Shown: positions 44,730-54,280 of the stretch, one piece after another
Layout: each line of letters opens with the position of its first letter
Position numbering within the stretch: the stretch's first letter is position 1
Assembly: GCA_028282325.1 (NCBI GenBank)
Contig: JANQID010000061.1
Coordinates: 1-64,000, forward strand
Length of the DNA stretch: 64,000 nucleotides
Direction: 5' to 3'
Origin: Chloroflexaceae bacterium
Lineage (GTDB): Bacteria > Chloroflexota > Chloroflexia > Chloroflexales > Chloroflexaceae
Position numbers and translations under genes: made by a program
The notes under the pieces: model-generated
Databases searched by the model: none
Told to the model about the DNA's origin: nothing
Seen by the model: only the letters and a program-made list of their open reading frames with translations

Positions 44730-45884
44730 ATGCCTCATGATGCTCAACCTCGTGTTCTGATCATCGATGACGATGCCAACGTGAGAGAGCTCGTTGACAC
44801 GGTGCTGAGCCACGCCGGCTATAAAGTCATCAGCGCCCAATCGGGGGAAGAAGGTTTTGGCCAGGCGATTCGCACTCCGCCCGATCTGATCATCTCTGAT
44901 GTCGTGCTTCCGGGAATCGATGGATACACGCTCTGCAAACGCTTGCGTCAACATCCCGCGACGCGTTATGTGCCCATTCTGATGTTAACCTCGCAGGATG
45001 ATATCAGCGCCAAGGTGGCCGGCTTTGAAGCCGGCGCGAATGATTACATCACCAAACCATTCGCTCCCCAAGAGCTGCCCTATCGTGTGAAAAACCTTCT
45101 GGCGCGCGTGCCGGCGCCAAGTGCGGATGATGCATCATCCAAGGGGCGGGCTGTTTTAGTGTTTGGAACGAAGGGCGGCGTCGGCAAAACGACATTATCG
45201 GTAAATCTCGCGCTGGTGTTTCGGCTGCGCACTAAAAAACGCGTTGCTCTCTTCGACGCCGATTTCCATTTCGGTGACATCAGCGTCCATCTCAACCTAT
45301 CGCCTACCCGCACCGTTATTGATCTCGTTGAGCGCATTGAGGATCTTGATCAAGATTTGCTGAGTCAGGTGATGATGCCGCACCCTTCCGGCATTCACGT
45401 ATTGCTCAGCCCGTTTCGCCCTGAAGAAGCCGAGCTGGTCAAAGCTGAGCACGTCGGCTTGTTGATGGAATCGCTGGTGCGCAATTATGATTATGTTGTT
45501 GTAGACTGCCAGGCAAGCTATGATGAGCGTATGCTGGTGGCTCTGGAACATGCCGATACAATTTTGCTTGTTGTGACGCCTGAGATCGGCCCGCTCAAGA
45601 ATACGAGTCTGTTTCTGGATCTCGCCGAAAAGCTGGGGTTGTCATCAAAACAAATCTACATTGTCCTGAATCGCGCTAACTCAAATGTTGGCATTGATAT
45701 CGCTGAGATCGAGCGGGCCCTGAAACATCCCGTCTCATTCCAGATTGTCAGCGGCGGTCGTCCGGTTGTTTTCAGCGCCAACCGCGGCGTACCGTTGATC
45801 GCATCTCAACCCAAACATCCCTTTGCGCAACAAGTTATTGGTGTCGCCGATAGTTTGATCAAGACCTTGACGCTTGATAAATAG
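44730..45884 (+). CDS. Response regulator fused to a MinD/ParA-type ATPase (CpaE-like)
   Basis: A 384-residue protein. The N-terminal receiver (1-120) is intact: acidic triad IIDDD (residues 12-14), phospho-acceptor D57 in IISDVVLPG, and the K of ITKPF. It is joined to a deviant Walker A ATPase: FGTKGGVGKTTLSVNLAL (near residues 145-162), then LFDADFHFGDISVHL and VVVDCQ. This matches CpaE/TadZ proteins that place machines such as pili at a pole. No pilus genes are near, so a role in positioning or signalling beside the Kai operon is open. GGAG lies before the ATG; the next gene follows after 73 bases. Confidence 0.85.
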   Translation: MPHDAQPRVLIIDDDANVRELVDTVLSHAGYKVISAQSGEEGFGQAIRTPPDLIISDVVLPGIDGYTLCKRLRQHPATRYVPILMLTSQDDISAKVAGFEAGANDYITKPFAPQELPYRVKNLLARVPAPSADDASSKGRAVLVFGTKGGVGKTTLSVNLALVFRLRTKKRVALFDADFHFGDISVHLNLSPTRTVIDLVERIEDLDQDLLSQVMMPHPSGIHVLLSPFRPEEAELVKAEHVGLLMESLVRNYDYVVVDCQASYDERMLVALEHADTILLVVTPEIGPLKNTSLFLDLAEKLGLSSKQIYIVLNRANSNVGIDIAEIERALKHPVSFQIVSGGRPVVFSANRGVPLIASQPKHPFAQQVIGVADSLIKTLTLDK

Positions 45885-45957
45885 TGATGTATCGTTAATG
45901 TTCTCTCCTCATCGTAAAAACCGTCGGCAGCAGCGATACGGATAGAGGCAAGACGTC

Positions 45958-47637
45958 ATGTCTGACCACACTGCATTCGCTTCTTTTCAAGATCAATTTG
46001 CTGCGCTGCGCCGCGAGTTTGAGCAGCAGCTTGAGCAGGATTTGCTTGATATCGAAGCAACCTGGCGTGATGTACTTGCTGATGATACAAATCATGCAGC
46101 CGCTGTCCGATTGCATCAGCAGGTTCACAAATTGACCGGAACCAGCGCAACGTTTGGTTTTGTTACACTGAGCGGCATTTCCCGCGCGCTAGAGAGGTTC
46201 TTGCGTGCGAGCATTGAGGACGTGACCGGGTTTGATGCAGACCAGCGCATGCGGATTGAAACCGATATTGAATCGTTGAAGCTCGCTGCATGTCTTGGCG
46301 AGCCTGTCACCTCTGATAATACCGAAGCTTTTCCCCCTCCTGTCAATAGTAGCGTGCAGCAGGAGGTCGACAGAAACCGGACCATCTTCCTGATCGAAGA
46401 TGACACGATGCTGATCCGCGAGTTGTCGTTGCAGATTAGCTATTTTGGCTACTCCGTCCAGGCTTTCAGCCAGCTTTTCGATCTCCAGACTGCGGTTCAG
46501 CAAGTATGCCCGGCTGCGGTCATTATGGATATTATCTTTCCGGAAGGCGATCTTGCCGGCGCCGATGCGATACGCTCTCTACGCAATGAAATGCACGCCG
46601 ACCTGCCGGTGATCTTCATCTCTTCGCGAAGCGATTTCATTGCTCGGTTGCACGCGGTTCAAGCCGGTGGAAGCGCCTACTTCACCAAACCAATTGATAT
46701 TAGCGGGTTGATCGATAAGCTGGATACGCTCACGGCTCACAAAATTCCAGAACCGTATCGCATCTTGATTGTCGAGGATGATTCCTCGCTGGCGATGTAC
46801 TACGACTTGATTCTGCGCCATGCGGGAATGCTTACAACGATTGTCACCAATCCGATGCAAGTGATGGAGCCGCTCAGCGATTTTCGGCCCGATCTTATCT
46901 TGATGGATGTCTATATGCCAGTCTGCAACGGTCTTGATCTGGCTGCGGTGATTCGCCAGGAAGAGACCTACGTCAGTATTCCAATCGTGTTCCTCTCCAG
47001 CGAGACCGACACCGACAAACAACTGGCCGCGATGAGTCTGGGCGGCGATGACTTCCTGACCAAACCCATTCAACCCGATCACCTGGTGTCATCGGTATTG
47101 GCCCGCGCCCAACGCTCACGTATTCTGCGCTCGTTTATGGTTCGCGATAGCTTGACCGGTCTATATAATCATACACGGATCAAAGAGTTGTTGAATATTG
47201 AAATCACGCGTGCGCTGCGCCAACGGACGCCGCTGACATTTGCAATGATTGATATCGATCATTTCAAGTCGGTCAACGACACATACGGGCATTCCGTCGG
47301 GGATCGCGTACTGAAAAGCCTGGTGCATATGTTGCAACAGCGGCTGCGCAAGACTGATATTATCGGGCGTTATGGAGGCGAGGAGTTTGCCATCGTGCTG
47401 ACAAACATTGATACAGCGAAAGCGTATATAATCCTCGATGAGCTGCGTGAGCAATTTGCTCGGCTCCGCCAACATTATGGCAAAGATACATTTTCGGTAA
47501 CATTCAGTTGCGGTCTAGCTTCCCTCGCGGATTATCGGGATGCTATTGCTATCAGCGATGCTGCTGATAAGGCGCTGTACGAAGCCAAGCGGAGTGGCCG
47601 CAACCGCGTTGTCGTGGCCACCGAGTACACCATGTAA
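45958..47637 (+). CDS. Hpt-REC-REC-GGDEF diguanylate cyclase
   Basis: A 559-residue multi-domain signalling protein. An Hpt domain carries H57 in VHKLTGTSATFG. Two receivers follow, each with an Asp acceptor (VIMDIIFPEGD and LILMDVYMP) and a TKP lysine loop. The C-terminal GGDEF domain is active-type: DSLTGLYNHTR, IDIDHFKSVNDTYGH, and GRYGGEEFAIVL, with an RxxD inhibitory site (RKTD) five residues before GGEEF. It should make cyclic di-GMP from two GTP, with product feedback. The Hpt domain means it can also take phosphate from a kinase; the GAF kinase at 50502 is the only one nearby. It follows the receiver-MinD gene and is probably in its operon. Confidence 0.93.
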   Translation: MSDHTAFASFQDQFAALRREFEQQLEQDLLDIEATWRDVLADDTNHAAAVRLHQQVHKLTGTSATFGFVTLSGISRALERFLRASIEDVTGFDADQRMRIETDIESLKLAACLGEPVTSDNTEAFPPPVNSSVQQEVDRNRTIFLIEDDTMLIRELSLQISYFGYSVQAFSQLFDLQTAVQQVCPAAVIMDIIFPEGDLAGADAIRSLRNEMHADLPVIFISSRSDFIARLHAVQAGGSAYFTKPIDISGLIDKLDTLTAHKIPEPYRILIVEDDSSLAMYYDLILRHAGMLTTIVTNPMQVMEPLSDFRPDLILMDVYMPVCNGLDLAAVIRQEETYVSIPIVFLSSETDTDKQLAAMSLGGDDFLTKPIQPDHLVSSVLARAQRSRILRSFMVRDSLTGLYNHTRIKELLNIEITRALRQRTPLTFAMIDIDHFKSVNDTYGHSVGDRVLKSLVHMLQQRLRKTDIIGRYGGEEFAIVLTNIDTAKAYIILDELREQFARLRQHYGKDTFSVTFSCGLASLADYRDAIAISDAADKALYEAKRSGRNRVVVATEYTM

Positions 47638-48432
47638 TTAATGGCAGCTCTCGCAGGTGAGATCCGGGTCGTTGGGATGCGGCACATCGACAGCGTGCAT
47701 ACTGTGGCATGACGGACATCCGATGCGTTGCGGCGTTCCGCTGTGGCACTCGCGACACTGTGGTGCGACCGGATGCGGCATCAGCACGACATCGGGCGTG
47801 TGCTGGTTGTGACAGTCGATACACGCCAGATATTGCACTAACCCGGCAGGAATGTCGTCGCTCGATGGCTGGATCGGCTCCGGGGCGGTCGACGCCTGAG
47901 CGACGGCTTCCATGTCGAGCGACATCAAAAAGGCGACCAGGTGCTCGGTTTGTCCATCGGTCAACACTTCCTGATAGTCTTTGCCTTGCATGCTAACGAG
48001 CAGTCCTGGCTCGTACCCTTCGACGACATAGTCATCGTGAACTCGAATGGAACGACGGATGTATTCGTCGGCGGAAACTCCTGGTATGCGCGTTTCTCCC
48101 TGGATGCTCACTTCCAGGAGATTCGGGGCGATCAAGTCCTCCTTGCCTGGCTCAAAGCTATGGCAGGTCTTGCAAGCGAGAAAACCGTCAATCTCAGCTT
48201 CACCTTGAAAGATTCGCTGGCCTGTTTCCGGATCGCCTCTGCCGGGTTCAACCGGCGGCGCTGGTTCGTCGGTTGGCGCTCTGCGCGCTTCCGCGATAAC
48301 ATTGGCCGCTTCTTCCATCTCCAGATCTTGGATGACCGCACCTCCGCCGCAACTTGCTAACAGCATCAGCCCGATTACAGCCAGCACGGTTACGATAGCA
48401 GTCCGTGGCGTGACTGTATAAAGCCGAAGCAT
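47638..48432 (-). CDS. Five-haem cytochrome c lipoprotein
   Basis: A 264-residue lipoprotein (lipobox LLASC, C28) with five CxxCH haem motifs: 87-91, 204-208, 226-230, 239-243 and 260-264. The first lies in a mono-haem cytochrome c domain (GDPETGQRIFQGEA to VAFLMSLDME) that resembles the cytochrome at 11031-11465. The last four lie in a compact C-terminal multi-haem module of 60 residues, and the very last codon is the His of CESCH. It looks like a fusion of two cytochrome types. Expected on the outer face of the membrane, passing electrons. AAAGGAG precedes the ATG. It is divergent from the VTT gene with only 36 bases between starts. Confidence 0.9.
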   Translation of the reverse strand: MLRLYTVTPRTAIVTVLAVIGLMLLASCGGGAVIQDLEMEEAANVIAEARRAPTDEPAPPVEPGRGDPETGQRIFQGEAEIDGFLACKTCHSFEPGKEDLIAPNLLEVSIQGETRIPGVSADEYIRRSIRVHDDYVVEGYEPGLLVSMQGKDYQEVLTDGQTEHLVAFLMSLDMEAVAQASTAPEPIQPSSDDIPAGLVQYLACIDCHNQHTPDVVLMPHPVAPQCRECHSGTPQRIGCPSCHSMHAVDVPHPNDPDLTCESCH

Positions 48433-48468
48433 ATTCAGACTCCTTTCTTTGTCTCCAAGGGTATGCCT

Positions 48469-49044
48469 ATGTCAGAACCGATTCCTTCTTCTGAAGCATC
48501 TGCGCGACAACGCTGGAAGCGCTGGATCCGTCCGGGATTGGCCGGTGCAGCAGTGGTTTTCCTGAACATTCTGGCGTACATCCTGATCCCGGTCGATGTT
48601 CTGCAACGAGCAGGCGCTTTCGGGTATGTCGGAGCATTCATCACCGCCGCTATCGCTAATGCCAGCGTGGTTGTCCCTGTCCCCTACTATCCGGTGATCG
48701 CACGGCTGGCCCAGGCGCTGGATGTGTGGGGCGTTGTGCTTGCAGCCGCCGCCGGTTCGGCGTTGGGCGAGTCGGTCGCGTTCTTCGTTGGTCGTATGGG
48801 GCGCGCCGCTGCTGAGGAAACGCGCTTCTATCGCTGGGTGCGGCGTCAACTCCAGCAGCCCTGGCGGGCGGCGCTGGCGTTGTTCATTCTATCGGCGCCG
48901 CCAAACCCGGCCTTCGATGTCGCTGGCCTTCTGGCGGGCGCGCTGGGCGTGCCGCTCTGGATGTTTCTGAGCGCCGTTTTTTTGGGGCGTATGATCCGTA
49001 TGGCTCTGGTGGCGTTGGTTGGCGTAGGGCTGGCTGAGGTGTAG
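48469..49044 (+). CDS. VTT-domain (DedA/YqaA-like) membrane protein
   Basis: A 191-residue protein with about four or five membrane segments. The region FGYVGAFITAAIANASVVVP and GSALGESVAFFVGRMG carries the small-residue pattern of VTT/SNARE-associated family membrane proteins, some of which are lipid scramblases or transporters. The ATG at 48469 is eight bases after AAGGG and is preferred over one at 48463. Function unknown here. Confidence 0.72.
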   Translation: MSEPIPSSEASARQRWKRWIRPGLAGAAVVFLNILAYILIPVDVLQRAGAFGYVGAFITAAIANASVVVPVPYYPVIARLAQALDVWGVVLAAAAGSALGESVAFFVGRMGRAAAEETRFYRWVRRQLQQPWRAALALFILSAPPNPAFDVAGLLAGALGVPLWMFLSAVFLGRMIRMALVALVGVGLAEV

Positions 49045-49183
49045 CAATTCATTTGTGATGCGGCCCGTAATGAAATAAAGTTGTCGAATGTTAACTGTAG
49101 AACGCCGCGAAAGGAAACCATAAAAGTTAGAAAACGCTTAATGGGCAAGCAACTTTTTAACGGTATCGAACCGAAACTGCAAT

Positions 49184-49978
49184 TTATGCTGGTATGACTT
49201 GCTGAATGGCAGCGTCAAGGTCGAAGACAGGGCCGTCACGTTGGAGCCAGGCGAGGAACTCGACATTGCCGGCCGGCCCGGTAATCGGCGAGCGGGTCAG
49301 GCCGCGTGGGGGCAATCCAAGTTGATCCGTCGCGTGCAGCACATCACGCAAGACCATACGATGCACTGCCGGATCTCGCACAACGCCACCTTTGCCAACA
49401 TGCTCTTGTCCGGCTTCGAATTGCGGCTTGATCAGCGCTACGATCCAGGCATCAGGCGTGAGCAAGCGTTTTACAGCGGGCAGCGTCAGCCGCAGCGAGA
49501 TAAACGACACATCGATGCTCGCACATCGGGCCAGTATCGGCGCGTCGCCTTCCGGCGCCGGCAGGGCTTCGAGATAGCGGGCGTTGGTGCGCTCCAGCAC
49601 GACGACGCGCAGATCTTGGCGTAGACGCCAGTCGAGCAAGCCATATCCGACATCGATGGCATACACTCGACGCGCGCCCCGCTGGAGGAGCACATCGGTG
49701 AAACCTCCAGTCGAAGCGCCGATGTCGAGCGCGACAAGGCCATCCGGGCTCAGTGCGAAGTGATCAAGTGCGTGGGCCAGCTTGTAGCCGCCTCGGCTGG
49801 CGTAAGGCAGAGCGTGAGCCACAGTCAACTCGCACTGCGCATCGACCGTTGTTCCGGGCTTCGATTGAACCTGCCCATTCACCCGCACGACTCCAGCCAG
49901 CACCAGCGCCTGAGCGCGATTGCGACTCTCGGCCAGACCGCGAGTAACCAGCAACTGATCGAGGCGCGCTTTAGCCAC
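49184..49978 (-). CDS. tlyA: 16S/23S rRNA (cytidine-2'-O)-methyltransferase TlyA
   Basis: A 264-residue protein with an N-terminal S4 RNA-binding domain ([20 protein letters not shown]) and an FtsJ-like methyltransferase domain ([30 protein letters not shown]). It adds 2'-O-methyl groups to rRNA cytidines, and its loss gives capreomycin resistance in mycobacteria (family knowledge). The start is a GTG at 49978 overlapping the end of the upstream gene by eight bases. A longer frame to 50062 is a read-through of the upstream gene region. Confidence 0.93.
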   Translation of the reverse strand: MAKARLDQLLVTRGLAESRNRAQALVLAGVVRVNGQVQSKPGTTVDAQCELTVAHALPYASRGGYKLAHALDHFALSPDGLVALDIGASTGGFTDVLLQRGARRVYAIDVGYGLLDWRLRQDLRVVVLERTNARYLEALPAPEGDAPILARCASIDVSFISLRLTLPAVKRLLTPDAWIVALIKPQFEAGQEHVGKGGVVRDPAVHRMVLRDVLHATDQLGLPPRGLTRSPITGPAGNVEFLAWLQRDGPVFDLDAAIQQVIPA

Positions 49979-50327
49979 GGATATCCTGCTCCAGGCGTAT
50001 GATTTCGCGTTCGAGATCTGCGATGTAGGGTGCGAGCCAATCCGGCGCCGACGATCCTGCAATGACCTGCTGCCCGCGTAACCGACGCAACTCGGCCCGT
50101 CGCCGTTGAAGTTCGACGTGCATATGCTCAGCCGACTCCGACGTAAGCGGCGCTTCTGGTTCGGGCTGTTGTTCGAGGTGGCGGATGACGAGTTCGGTCA
50201 TCAGCTCCTCCAGTTCGATGCCCTGTCGACGTACAATCCCTTCCAGTTGGGCGCGTTGCTCCGAAGTCAGAAATATTCGTGTTGGGATAACAAAACGACC
50301 TTCTGGCATCATACGGTCTTGTAGCAT
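49971..50327 (-). CDS. Hypothetical coiled-coil protein, ribbon-helix-helix-like start
   Basis: About 118 residues. The front [19 protein letters not shown] resembles a ribbon-helix-helix fold, and the back is a charged coiled coil ([30 protein letters not shown]). No named family. The start is unclear: ATG codons at 50354, 50327, 50312 and 50309 are all in frame and none has a strong ribosome site. Its end overlaps the tlyA start, so the two are coupled. Confidence 0.6.
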   Translation of the reverse strand: MLQDRMMPEGRFVIPTRIFLTSEQRAQLEGIVRRQGIELEELMTELVIRHLEQQPEPEAPLTSESAEHMHVELQRRRAELRRLRGQQVIAGSSAPDWLAPYIADLEREIIRLEQDIRG

Positions 50328-50416
50328 ACGTGCAGTATGCCATAATGTTTGCAACGTTGTTCTTGACGGCTATAGATTATACTCCATATTACTTATGGGT
50401 AACGCTGAACAGGCTA

Positions 50417-50425
50417 TGGTAGAAT
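50417..50425 (+). promoter_or_regulatory. Extended -10 promoter candidate of the GAF histidine kinase
   Basis: TGGTAGAAT fits TG-n-TAnAAT, about 77 bases before the TTG start at 50502. Confidence 0.4.
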
Positions 50426-50501
50426 AAGGGCAAGAGCGCGAGGAAGTTACTTTTGACGATAGAGACAATTTGCTTGAACATGTCATCCTGACGATGAAAC
50501 T

Positions 50502-52322
50502 TTGGAACAGCAATCAATAGCGCATTTAAAGTTACTCTATGATATTAGCCGCACGCTCATTGCAGGCGGTAGTTTGCAAGACCTGCTAACCCGTCTGCTT
50601 GATCGCACTGTGTCTGTGACATGTGCGACCCGCGGTAGCATTATTGTCTTACACCATGAATTGCCAGGCCAAGGTCTTGTGATTCGCGCCGGAGCTGGCA
50701 TTGCTTCTCCATCTTCTGATATCGAACGCGTACTGCGTGATGGCGCCGCCGGCCATGCCATTGCAACACGACAAGCAATTGTTGTTTACGATGTGCGTCA
50801 GGATCCCCGCTGGGTGCCAAGCACGATTGATGTCGCTTCTGAATCCCCGCGTTCAGCTCTGGTTGTTCCGCTGATCCATAATACGACGGTTGTCGGGGTG
50901 ATGACCCTCTGGCATGTCAACGTCGGTTACTTCACCCCCGATCTGGTTGATGTGATCAATGCCGTCGCGGCTCACGCCGCTGTCGCCATCGAGCGGGCCA
51001 TTGTCTACGAGCGCGCTCAGCAACGGGCTGAGGAACTGGCTCGCTCCAACCGCCAGCGCGATCAGCTCTATATGCAGGAGCGCCAACGACGCCTTGAACT
51101 ATCTCACCTCTATGAAGCGACGCTGGATATCTCCAAAGGTGATGATCTCAACCATATCGCCACGCGCCTGGCGTCTCAGGCGCGCTGGCTGATCGCAGCG
51201 GATAGCGCGTGGGTGTATTTGTGGGATGTGCAACAGGGTGATCTGGCGCTTGCTCAGCACGATGGCGCTGCTAGCGGTGACGTGAAATTGCGCATCGCGA
51301 TCGGAGAATGTCTTGTAGGCCAGGCGGCTGCACTGCGACAGGTCGTTTCCAGCGCTGATGTCAATGCGGATGGTCTCGATTCGGCTGCGTGCTGCTCCTA
51401 TCTGGGCGCTGCTATGGCGGTTCCACTGCTCTGCGGCGAAAGTTTGCAGGGCGTCGTGGTAGTGGCGCGCCTTGACAAGACGCATACCTTCTCGGAGCAA
51501 GAAATCACGCTGCTGAATATGTTGGGAGCGCAGGCCGCCGTGTCGTTGGCGAACGCGCGATTGTATATTGATCTTCAACGGATCAACGACGAGCTGACCG
51601 CCGCGAATCGACTCAAGAGCGAGTTTCTGGCAATGGTCTCGCACGAACTCCGGACGCCCCTCCATTCGATCTCCGGCTATACCGAGATGCTCCTGGAAGG
51701 ATTCTACGGCCCGCTATCCGATCTGGTCAATGACCCGCTGAACCGCATTCAACGCAATGCCCAGCACCTGACGCATATGATTAGCGATGTTCTCGACCTG
51801 AGTATGATCGAGTCTGGGCATGTGCAGATCGCCAGGGAGCCATATGATCTGGTTGTGCTGGCGCGTGAGGTCTGCTTCGATGCAGCCCGCAACGCTCGCG
51901 CCCAGGGGCTGGATTTACAGACCGAAATTATAGCTGAATTGCCCCTGGTCATAGGCGACGAGCGGCGTATACGCCAGGTTATCGAGTATTTGCTTGACAA
52001 TGCGATCAAGTTCACCGAGCGCGGCTGCATCAAGGTGCGTGTCTTTCCTCTGCCAGCCGATACTGCCGATGCCGACCGCCGGCGTATGGTCTGCATTGAA
52101 GTAGCGGATACCGGTATCGGCATCCCGGAAGACTTTCAAGAGGTTATCTTCGAAGCGTTTCGGCAAGTCGATAGCTCATCAACCCGCCGTTTCGATGGCG
52201 CCGGACTGGGCTTAACGATCATCTCGCGTCTGGTGCGTTTGATGGGAGGAAGCGTCGAGGTGTCGAGCGAAGTTGACGTCGGCTCGACGTTTCGGGTTCT
52301 CATTCCGCTGAGCATCGATTGA
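50502..52322 (+). CDS. GAF-GAF sensor histidine kinase
   Basis: A 606-residue soluble kinase with no membrane segments. Two GAF domains (about 25-165 and 205-350) precede a HisKA domain with H381 in AMVSHELRTPLHSISGY, and a HATPase domain with N box LLDNAIKFTERG, G1 box VADTGIGIPED and G2 box FDGAGLGLTIIS. There is no receiver attached, so it must phosphorylate a separate regulator. The Hpt-REC-REC protein and receiver-MinD protein upstream are candidates (inference). Translation seems to begin at a TTG at 50502, because a stop lies nine codons upstream and no ATG is near. Confidence 0.9.
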   Translation: MEQQSIAHLKLLYDISRTLIAGGSLQDLLTRLLDRTVSVTCATRGSIIVLHHELPGQGLVIRAGAGIASPSSDIERVLRDGAAGHAIATRQAIVVYDVRQDPRWVPSTIDVASESPRSALVVPLIHNTTVVGVMTLWHVNVGYFTPDLVDVINAVAAHAAVAIERAIVYERAQQRAEELARSNRQRDQLYMQERQRRLELSHLYEATLDISKGDDLNHIATRLASQARWLIAADSAWVYLWDVQQGDLALAQHDGAASGDVKLRIAIGECLVGQAAALRQVVSSADVNADGLDSAACCSYLGAAMAVPLLCGESLQGVVVVARLDKTHTFSEQEITLLNMLGAQAAVSLANARLYIDLQRINDELTAANRLKSEFLAMVSHELRTPLHSISGYTEMLLEGFYGPLSDLVNDPLNRIQRNAQHLTHMISDVLDLSMIESGHVQIAREPYDLVVLAREVCFDAARNARAQGLDLQTEIIAELPLVIGDERRIRQVIEYLLDNAIKFTERGCIKVRVFPLPADTADADRRRMVCIEVADTGIGIPEDFQEVIFEAFRQVDSSSTRRFDGAGLGLTIISRLVRLMGGSVEVSSEVDVGSTFRVLIPLSID

Positions 52323-52351
52323 ATTCAACTCCGCATCATCGCTGTAAGACG

Positions 52352-52395
52352 GGCATCCCTGCGCGCGACTGAGCGATGCAATCGGCAGGGATGCC
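52352..52395. terminator. Two-way terminator hairpin between the kinase and glyS
   Basis: GGCATCCCTGC (52352-52362) and GCAGGGATGCC (52385-52395) form an 11-bp stem between two converging genes. The U tract is weak on both sides. Confidence 0.5.
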
Positions 52396-52407
52396 GCCGC
52401 CGCGCAA

Positions 52408-54021
52408 TTACTTCATCTTTTCACCGAGATACGCGCGTAACTCAGCGATTGGCACACGCTCCTGATCCATTGTGTCGCGATGGCGCACCGTGACGGTGCC
52501 CTGAAGCGTCGCGTCTTTCCCCTGGCCCAGCGTGTCGAAATCGACCGTAATGCAGAATGGCGTTCCGATTTCATCCTGGCGGCGGTACAGGCGACCGATA
52601 GCCCCGGTATCGTCGTATACCGTGCGCATCGTGCCGTCGAATTGCAAATCTTTGCGAATTCTGCGCGCCAGCGCGACGATTTCCGGGTTGTTGCGTTTGA
52701 GCGGCAGCACGGCCACTTTGATCGGCGCCAGGAATGGCTTCAGGTGCAGCACGGTGCGGAATGCTTCATCAAGGGCCGGCTCGGCTTGCCCGCGCAGCTT
52801 TTTGCTCAACTCGATGCTGCCGGCGCCAGGCATATCGAGCAAGGCGATGACCTGGGGCAGCGTGACAGGCAAGTCACGACTGATCGCTTCGCTGCGTTCC
52901 AGCAGTGCATCGCGCTGTTCGGCAGGCAGCTTGTCGTTGCGCGAGACGCTCTTTATAAAGGCGGCCAGCGCATCGGCGACGGCTTTCTCGCGTTCGGGCG
53001 TGAGCGCCTTGATCTGCTGTTCATCGTAGGCCTCGGTCAGGAGAGCGAGCACGCCGCGATCAACGCCGGCTGACGGCTCGATTACGAATGGTGTCAGGTG
53101 GCGGTTGTTGGCCTGATCAAAGTAGGTCAGGCGCGCAGTACTGGCGTGATTCTCGATGACGCGCGCGGTCAGTCCCAGCCGATCCTGATCCTTCGAATGC
53201 GAGCCCAGGTCATAGTCGCTGCGGCTGGCGATGCCTTCAAGCTCCTCGAAGCCGATTGGGAAGCGATACATCAGGTCGTAGGTCGCTTTGGAGTAGTGGG
53301 CGAGTTCGCCCGGCGGCACTGTGTATACCTGGAGATTATCGCCGCTCAACCCCATCGCGCGCCACCAGGCGAGGCGATCTTCCAGCCAGCGCTGATGCCA
53401 CTCGTCCTCGCTTCCCGGCATCACGAAGTACTCGATTTCCATCTGCTCAAACTCGCGCACGCGGAAGATAAAATTGCGCGGGTTGATCTCGTTGCGGAAC
53501 GCTTTGCCCATTTGCGCGATTCCAAAGGGCAGCTTGCGGCTGGTTGTCGCCAGCACGTTGGCGAAGTTGACGAAAATGCCTTGCGCCGTTTCAGGGCGCA
53601 AATACGCGAAAGAATGCTCATCTGCCACCGGACCGACCTGCGTTTTAAACATCATGTTGAACGGGCGCGGATCGGTCAGGTCGGTTGAGCCGCAGTTGGG
53701 ACAGCGACCCTGAATGTGGTCGGCGCGCCAGCGGCTCTTGCAGTTGCGGCAGTCTACCAGCGGGTCGACGAAGGTGTCCTCGTGGCCGGAATATTTCCAG
53801 GTCAGCCGGTTCATCAAAATCGCGGCATCGAGTCCTTCCATATCATCGCGTTCGTAGACATTGGCCCGCCACCAGGCGGCTTTGAGATTGTTCTTCAACT
53901 CGACGCCAAGCGGGCCGTAATCATAGGTTCCCTGAAGACCTCCATAAATATCGCTGCCGGGAAAAATAAACCCGCGCCGTTTGGTCAATGCGACAATCTG
54001 TTCCATCGTAGCAGCCGGCAT
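52408..54021 (-). CDS. glyS: Glycyl-tRNA synthetase, single-chain homodimer type
   Basis: A 537-residue class II synthetase charging tRNA-Gly. The opening [20 protein letters not shown] and the phrase [10 protein letters not shown] are the hallmark of the alpha2 (eukaryote/archaeon-like GlyQS) form, not the bacterial alpha2beta2 form. Zinc-type cysteines occur in CRNCKSRW and CPNCG. Motif 2 [17 protein letters not shown] and a C-terminal anticodon-binding domain ([20 protein letters not shown]) are present. A T-box leader upstream controls it. The ATG at 54021 is 20 bases after the terminator of the leader. Confidence 0.97.
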   Translation of the reverse strand: MPAATMEQIVALTKRRGFIFPGSDIYGGLQGTYDYGPLGVELKNNLKAAWWRANVYERDDMEGLDAAILMNRLTWKYSGHEDTFVDPLVDCRNCKSRWRADHIQGRCPNCGSTDLTDPRPFNMMFKTQVGPVADEHSFAYLRPETAQGIFVNFANVLATTSRKLPFGIAQMGKAFRNEINPRNFIFRVREFEQMEIEYFVMPGSEDEWHQRWLEDRLAWWRAMGLSGDNLQVYTVPPGELAHYSKATYDLMYRFPIGFEELEGIASRSDYDLGSHSKDQDRLGLTARVIENHASTARLTYFDQANNRHLTPFVIEPSAGVDRGVLALLTEAYDEQQIKALTPEREKAVADALAAFIKSVSRNDKLPAEQRDALLERSEAISRDLPVTLPQVIALLDMPGAGSIELSKKLRGQAEPALDEAFRTVLHLKPFLAPIKVAVLPLKRNNPEIVALARRIRKDLQFDGTMRTVYDDTGAIGRLYRRQDEIGTPFCITVDFDTLGQGKDATLQGTVTVRHRDTMDQERVPIAELRAYLGEKMK

Positions 54022-54040
54022 AAACTCCCCCTTGCATACA

Positions 54041-54274
54041 TAGAAAAACCCCAGGCGACGTCATATATCGCCTGGGGACGCATTACATTCGCAATGCGCG
54101 GTTCCACCCCAGTTAGCAGCCTGACAGCGCTGTCGGCGCTGCACCGGCTCCTCCCTCTGGTTTACTTGTGTGGCTCCACAGCGCCCTTCCGCCGCACCCT
54201 GCCGCCAGGCTTGCACCGCCCCTGGCTCGCTGCCGACCGGCCCGCGACGTACTCCTCTGCTTCAACGCCAATTG
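54041..54274 (-). promoter_or_regulatory. Glycine T-box riboswitch upstream of glyS
   Basis: Read on the minus strand, the T-box antiterminator sequence GGTGGAACCGCG lies at 54108-54097. It is followed by a terminator hairpin (ten-base arms at 54077-54068 and 54058-54049, TATATGACG between) and TTTTT at 54048-54044. In the stem I region GAAGGGCGC contains a glycine codon GGC (54185-54183) in the place expected for the specifier, after AGTA on the other arm. Uncharged tRNA-Gly would pair with it and with the antiterminator, allowing transcription of glyS. Starved cells thus make more synthetase (family knowledge). Confidence 0.9.
54049..54077 (-). terminator. Terminator hairpin of the glyS T-box
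   Basis: CCCCAGGCGA / TCGCCTGGGG arms with loop and a five-U tail at 54048-54044 on the minus strand. Regulated by the T-box above. Confidence 0.85.
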
Positions 54275-54280
54275 GTGTGC

